From positions 124,001 to 188,000 of the forward strand of contig NZ_MASR01000001.1 in the NCBI RefSeq assembly GCF_001758195.1: a stretch of 64,000 nucleotides of DNA. The letters run 5' to 3'. Source of the stretch: Pseudohongiella acticola (GTDB taxonomy: Bacteria; Pseudomonadota; Gammaproteobacteria; Pseudomonadales; Pseudohongiellaceae). A program made the translations under genes and the position numbers. Below are positions 61,557 to 64,000 of this stretch, one piece after another (the first letter of the stretch is position 1; each line of letters starts with the position of its first letter). Below the pieces are notes generated by a model. The model was given only the letters and a program-made list of their open reading frames with translations. It ran no database searches and was not told the origin of the DNA.

Positions 61557-64000
61557 ATGAACAAAGATTTGCGGAGCCGGATCAAGCAGTGCCTGAGTGC
61601 GGATCAATTTTCGCTACAACAGGCCTTGTCCCGCCTGAACCGCCGGGCTGCAGAAGGTCGGGTTGACGCTGGCTACCAACAGGCACTGGCAACACTGCAA
61701 GCGCGTATCGAGAAATCGATGGCCAGCGTGCAGTCGCGGCTGGCAAAAATACCGGTTATCAACTATCCAGCCGAATTGCCGGTATCAGAGAAGCGCCAGG
61801 ACATAGCTGATGCGCTGGAACGGCATCAGATTGTTGTCGTGGCAGGCGAAACCGGTTCCGGCAAAACCACACAAATCCCGAAAATATGTCTGGAGCTGGG
61901 TTACGGTGTGAAGGGCCTGATTGGCCACACCCAGCCGCGCCGTCTGGCTGCGCGCGCTGTCGCGTCACGCATTGCCGAAGAGCTGGGCGAGACCCTGGGG
62001 CAGGGCGTCGGCTATCAGGTCAGATTCAGTGACAACACCACGGAGCATACCTTCATCAAGTTGATGACTGACGGCATTCTGCTGGCTGAAATTCAGCAGG
62101 ATCGTTTTCTCAACAAGTATGAAGTTCTGATTATTGATGAGGCTCACGAGCGCAGCCTGAATATCGATTTTCTACTGGGTTATCTCAAGCGTCTGAGCCG
62201 CCAGCGTCCCGACCTGAAGATCATTATTACCTCGGCCACCATTGATGTCGAAAAGTTCTCACGGCATTTTTCTGATGCACCCATCATCAGTGTGTCTGGA
62301 CGGACCTATCCAGTAGAGATTCTGTACCAGGATCCGGCTGAACTGGATGGCGACGACAAGGACGATGAGATACTGCTCGCTGGCGTGATGCAAGCGTTAC
62401 GGCGGCTGGAGAGTCTTGAACGCCAGCGTCGGCAGAGGCCGGGTGATGTGCTCATTTTTCTTAGCGGTGAACGTGAAATTCGTGATCTGGCGATGGCACT
62501 ACGCAAACAGGAATTGCGACAGACCGAGATCCTGCCGTTGTATGCACGGCTGACCCAGAACGAGCAGCAACGTATTTTTGCGCCACATCAGGGACGACGA
62601 ATTATTCTGTCCACCAACGTGGCCGAAACCTCACTAACGGTCCCGGGAATCAGGTATGTCATCGACAGCGGGCTGGTGCGAATCAGCCGCTACAGTGTGC
62701 AGAGCAAAGTGCAACGGTTGCCGATAGAACCGGTGTCGCAGGCCAGTGCGAATCAGCGTGCCGGTCGCTGCGGCCGGGTTGCCAGCGGCATCTGTATACG
62801 CCTGTATAGTGAGAGCGATTTTCTGGGTCGACCTCAGTACACGGATCCGGAGATCCAGCGCACCAATCTCAGTGCTGTGATCCTGCAGATGCTGTTACTC
62901 AAACTGGGCGACATCAGTCAGTTTCCCTTTGTTGAAGCGCCTGACCGTCGTGCAATCAACGATGGTTTTAAACTGCTGGATGAGCTGGGTGCCATCGACA
63001 ATGAGCGCAAATTGACCGAAACCGGAAGAGCGATGGCGCGACTACCCGTTGATCCGCGGTTGGGTCGAATACTGCTTGAAGCCGCACAGCGGCATTCACT
63101 GTATGAGCTGTTGATCATTGTCAGCGCGCTGAGTGTTCAGGATCCGCGCGACACGCCGGCGGACAAACGTCAGGCAGCAAGACAGAAACATCAACAGTTT
63201 GCCAATGCAGAATCTGACTTTCTGTCGTGGGTGGTGCTGTGGGAAGAGGTAGAGAAACAACGTCAAGCATTGACGCAGGGTCAGTTTCGCAAATACTGTA
63301 AAGAAAACTTTCTGTCCTGGCTGCGCTTGCGTGAGTGGCGCGAAACCCATCGTCAGCTGAGTCTGTCGTGCCAATCCCTTGGTTTCAAGGCGCCTGGGCG
63401 CACAGAAAATCAGGACATCGATTACGAATCGGTTCACAGAGCGATGCTGCCAGGGTCGCTGAATCAACTTGGCCAGAAAACCCAGGATGGGTTTTACCTG
63501 GGCAGTCGTGGACGAAAATTTTCGCTCTTCCCCAGCTCGGCACTGTATAAAAAAATGCCGCGCTGGATTGTCAGTGCGGAACTGATCGAAACCAGTCGTC
63601 TGTTTGCTACCATGGCGGCACGTATCGAGCCCGACTGGGCGGTGGACGCCGCACCGCACCTGTTGCGTCGTGATCATTTTGAAGCGCACTGGGAGAAGAA
63701 GCGTGGTGAAGTGATCGCCTACGAGAAAATCAGTCTGTTCGGGCTGACCCTGATTGAAAAGCGCGCGGTGTCCTACGGTGCAATCGATCCGGTGCTGAGC
63801 CGGGACATCTTCATCCGTGAAGGCCTGGTGGCTGAGCAACTGGAGACAGGTCTTGCGTTCTATCACGCTAATTCGGACTTACTGGCCACGGTTCGGCGCC
63901 AGGAAGAGAAAGAGCGGCGTCCGGATATTCTGGTCAGCGATGATCAGCTGGCGGCATTTTATGATGAGCGACTGCCCAAATCGATCAACAATGTGGCTGC
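61557..64000 (+). CDS. hrpA: HrpA, DEAH-box ATP-dependent RNA helicase (5' part)
   Basis: The frame runs off the right edge; 814 codons are present of about 1300 expected. Walker A GETGSGKT is at 97-104, the DEAH box at 194-197, ITSATID in motif III near 224, and STNVAETSLTVPGI and QRAGRCGR for the helicase C domain. The later HrpA-specific region begins within the window. HrpA acts in ribosome rescue and mRNA processing in E. coli. The ATG at 61557 lies 12 bases after fadD. Confidence 0.95.
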   Translation, partial: MNKDLRSRIKQCLSADQFSLQQALSRLNRRAAEGRVDAGYQQALATLQARIEKSMASVQSRLAKIPVINYPAELPVSEKRQDIADALERHQIVVVAGETGSGKTTQIPKICLELGYGVKGLIGHTQPRRLAARAVASRIAEELGETLGQGVGYQVRFSDNTTEHTFIKLMTDGILLAEIQQDRFLNKYEVLIIDEAHERSLNIDFLLGYLKRLSRQRPDLKIIITSATIDVEKFSRHFSDAPIISVSGRTYPVEILYQDPAELDGDDKDDEILLAGVMQALRRLESLERQRRQRPGDVLIFLSGEREIRDLAMALRKQELRQTEILPLYARLTQNEQQRIFAPHQGRRIILSTNVAETSLTVPGIRYVIDSGLVRISRYSVQSKVQRLPIEPVSQASANQRAGRCGRVASGICIRLYSESDFLGRPQYTDPEIQRTNLSAVILQMLLLKLGDISQFPFVEAPDRRAINDGFKLLDELGAIDNERKLTETGRAMARLPVDPRLGRILLEAAQRHSLYELLIIVSALSVQDPRDTPADKRQAARQKHQQFANAESDFLSWVVLWEEVEKQRQALTQGQFRKYCKENFLSWLRLREWRETHRQLSLSCQSLGFKAPGRTENQDIDYESVHRAMLPGSLNQLGQKTQDGFYLGSRGRKFSLFPSSALYKKMPRWIVSAELIETSRLFATMAARIEPDWAVDAAPHLLRRDHFEAHWEKKRGEVIAYEKISLFGLTLIEKRAVSYGAIDPVLSRDIFIREGLVAEQLETGLAFYHANSDLLATVRRQEEKERRPDILVSDDQLAAFYDERLPKSINNVA

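Noticed and set aside
63096-63866. Minus-strand ORF of 256 codons near the right edge.
   Set aside because: It lies entirely within hrpA, whose conserved protein sequence continues in the plus frame through this region.

Overview
The window is chromosomal DNA from a gammaproteobacterium, most likely a free-living aerobic, probably marine, relative of the Pseudomonadales/Cellvibrionales-type lineages. The evidence is gammaproteobacterial gene order (tig-clpP-clpX-lon-hupB-ppiD; mltD-gloB-yafS-rnhA-dnaQ; 4.5S RNA-dnaX-ybaB-recR; rnd near a MoxR/vWA pair and fadD), a Mrp-type Na+/H+ antiporter operon, and families common in these bacteria (DUF6502, DUF6316, DUF2970, DUF934, YheU, YcgN). No phage, insertion sequence, integrase or CRISPR array was seen. 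Both window edges cut a gene: fadB on the left and hrpA on the right.

Layout. 1-5.7 kb: end of fadB, ttcA, yheU, a TusA-like protein, a small 5'-3' exonuclease, pdxB and, on the other strand, alaA. 5.8-10.4 kb: msrB with an overlapping beta-barrel-like protein gene; then a less ordinary locus in which a DUF6502 gene and a glycine-rich membrane protein gene diverge from an alpha/beta-hydrolase gene across two 17-bp palindromes; then a DUF6316 gene. 10.7-19.4 kb: protein quality control block tig, clpP, clpX, lon, hupB, ppiD, with a sigma32-like promoter at lon. 19.8-27.3 kb: ten-gene Mrp antiporter operon with three proton-channel-like subunits and one unknown small membrane protein. 27.3-34.0 kb: mltD and gloB, facing yafS, rnhA, dnaQ, nudC and sohB. 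34.1-43.7 kb: acuI-type reductase, cysI with DUF934, two small membrane proteins, metH, nfuA, dUTPase and a coiled-coil protein. 43.9-47.7 kb: an unknown anchored protein, tRNA-Glu, a YadG/YadH-like ABC exporter and queF. 47.9-52.4 kb: tRNA-Ser followed by tandem 188-bp repeats that each begin with the last 19 bases of the tRNA gene, then two tandem PQQ dehydrogenase genes. 52.5-64.0 kb: 4.5S RNA, dnaX, ybaB, recR, rnd, ycgN, a membrane protein, moxR, a CoxE-like vWA gene, fadD and hrpA.

Most genes are housekeeping: protein folding and proteolysis, DNA replication and repair, tRNA modification, sulfur and methionine metabolism, and fatty acid oxidation. The observations most worth following are: (1) the tRNA-Ser tail repeat, which has the same architecture as the rtT repeats behind tyrT of Escherichia coli, but with a different tRNA and unit; (2) the DUF6502/hydrolase divergon with twin palindromic operators and a hydrolase whose nucleophile serine is replaced by aspartate; (3) an A10 slip site in dnaX that would yield a gamma subunit, followed by a 14-copy hexapeptide linker in tau; (4) a histone-H1-like lysine/alanine tail on trigger factor; (5) iteron-like repeats between metH and nfuA.
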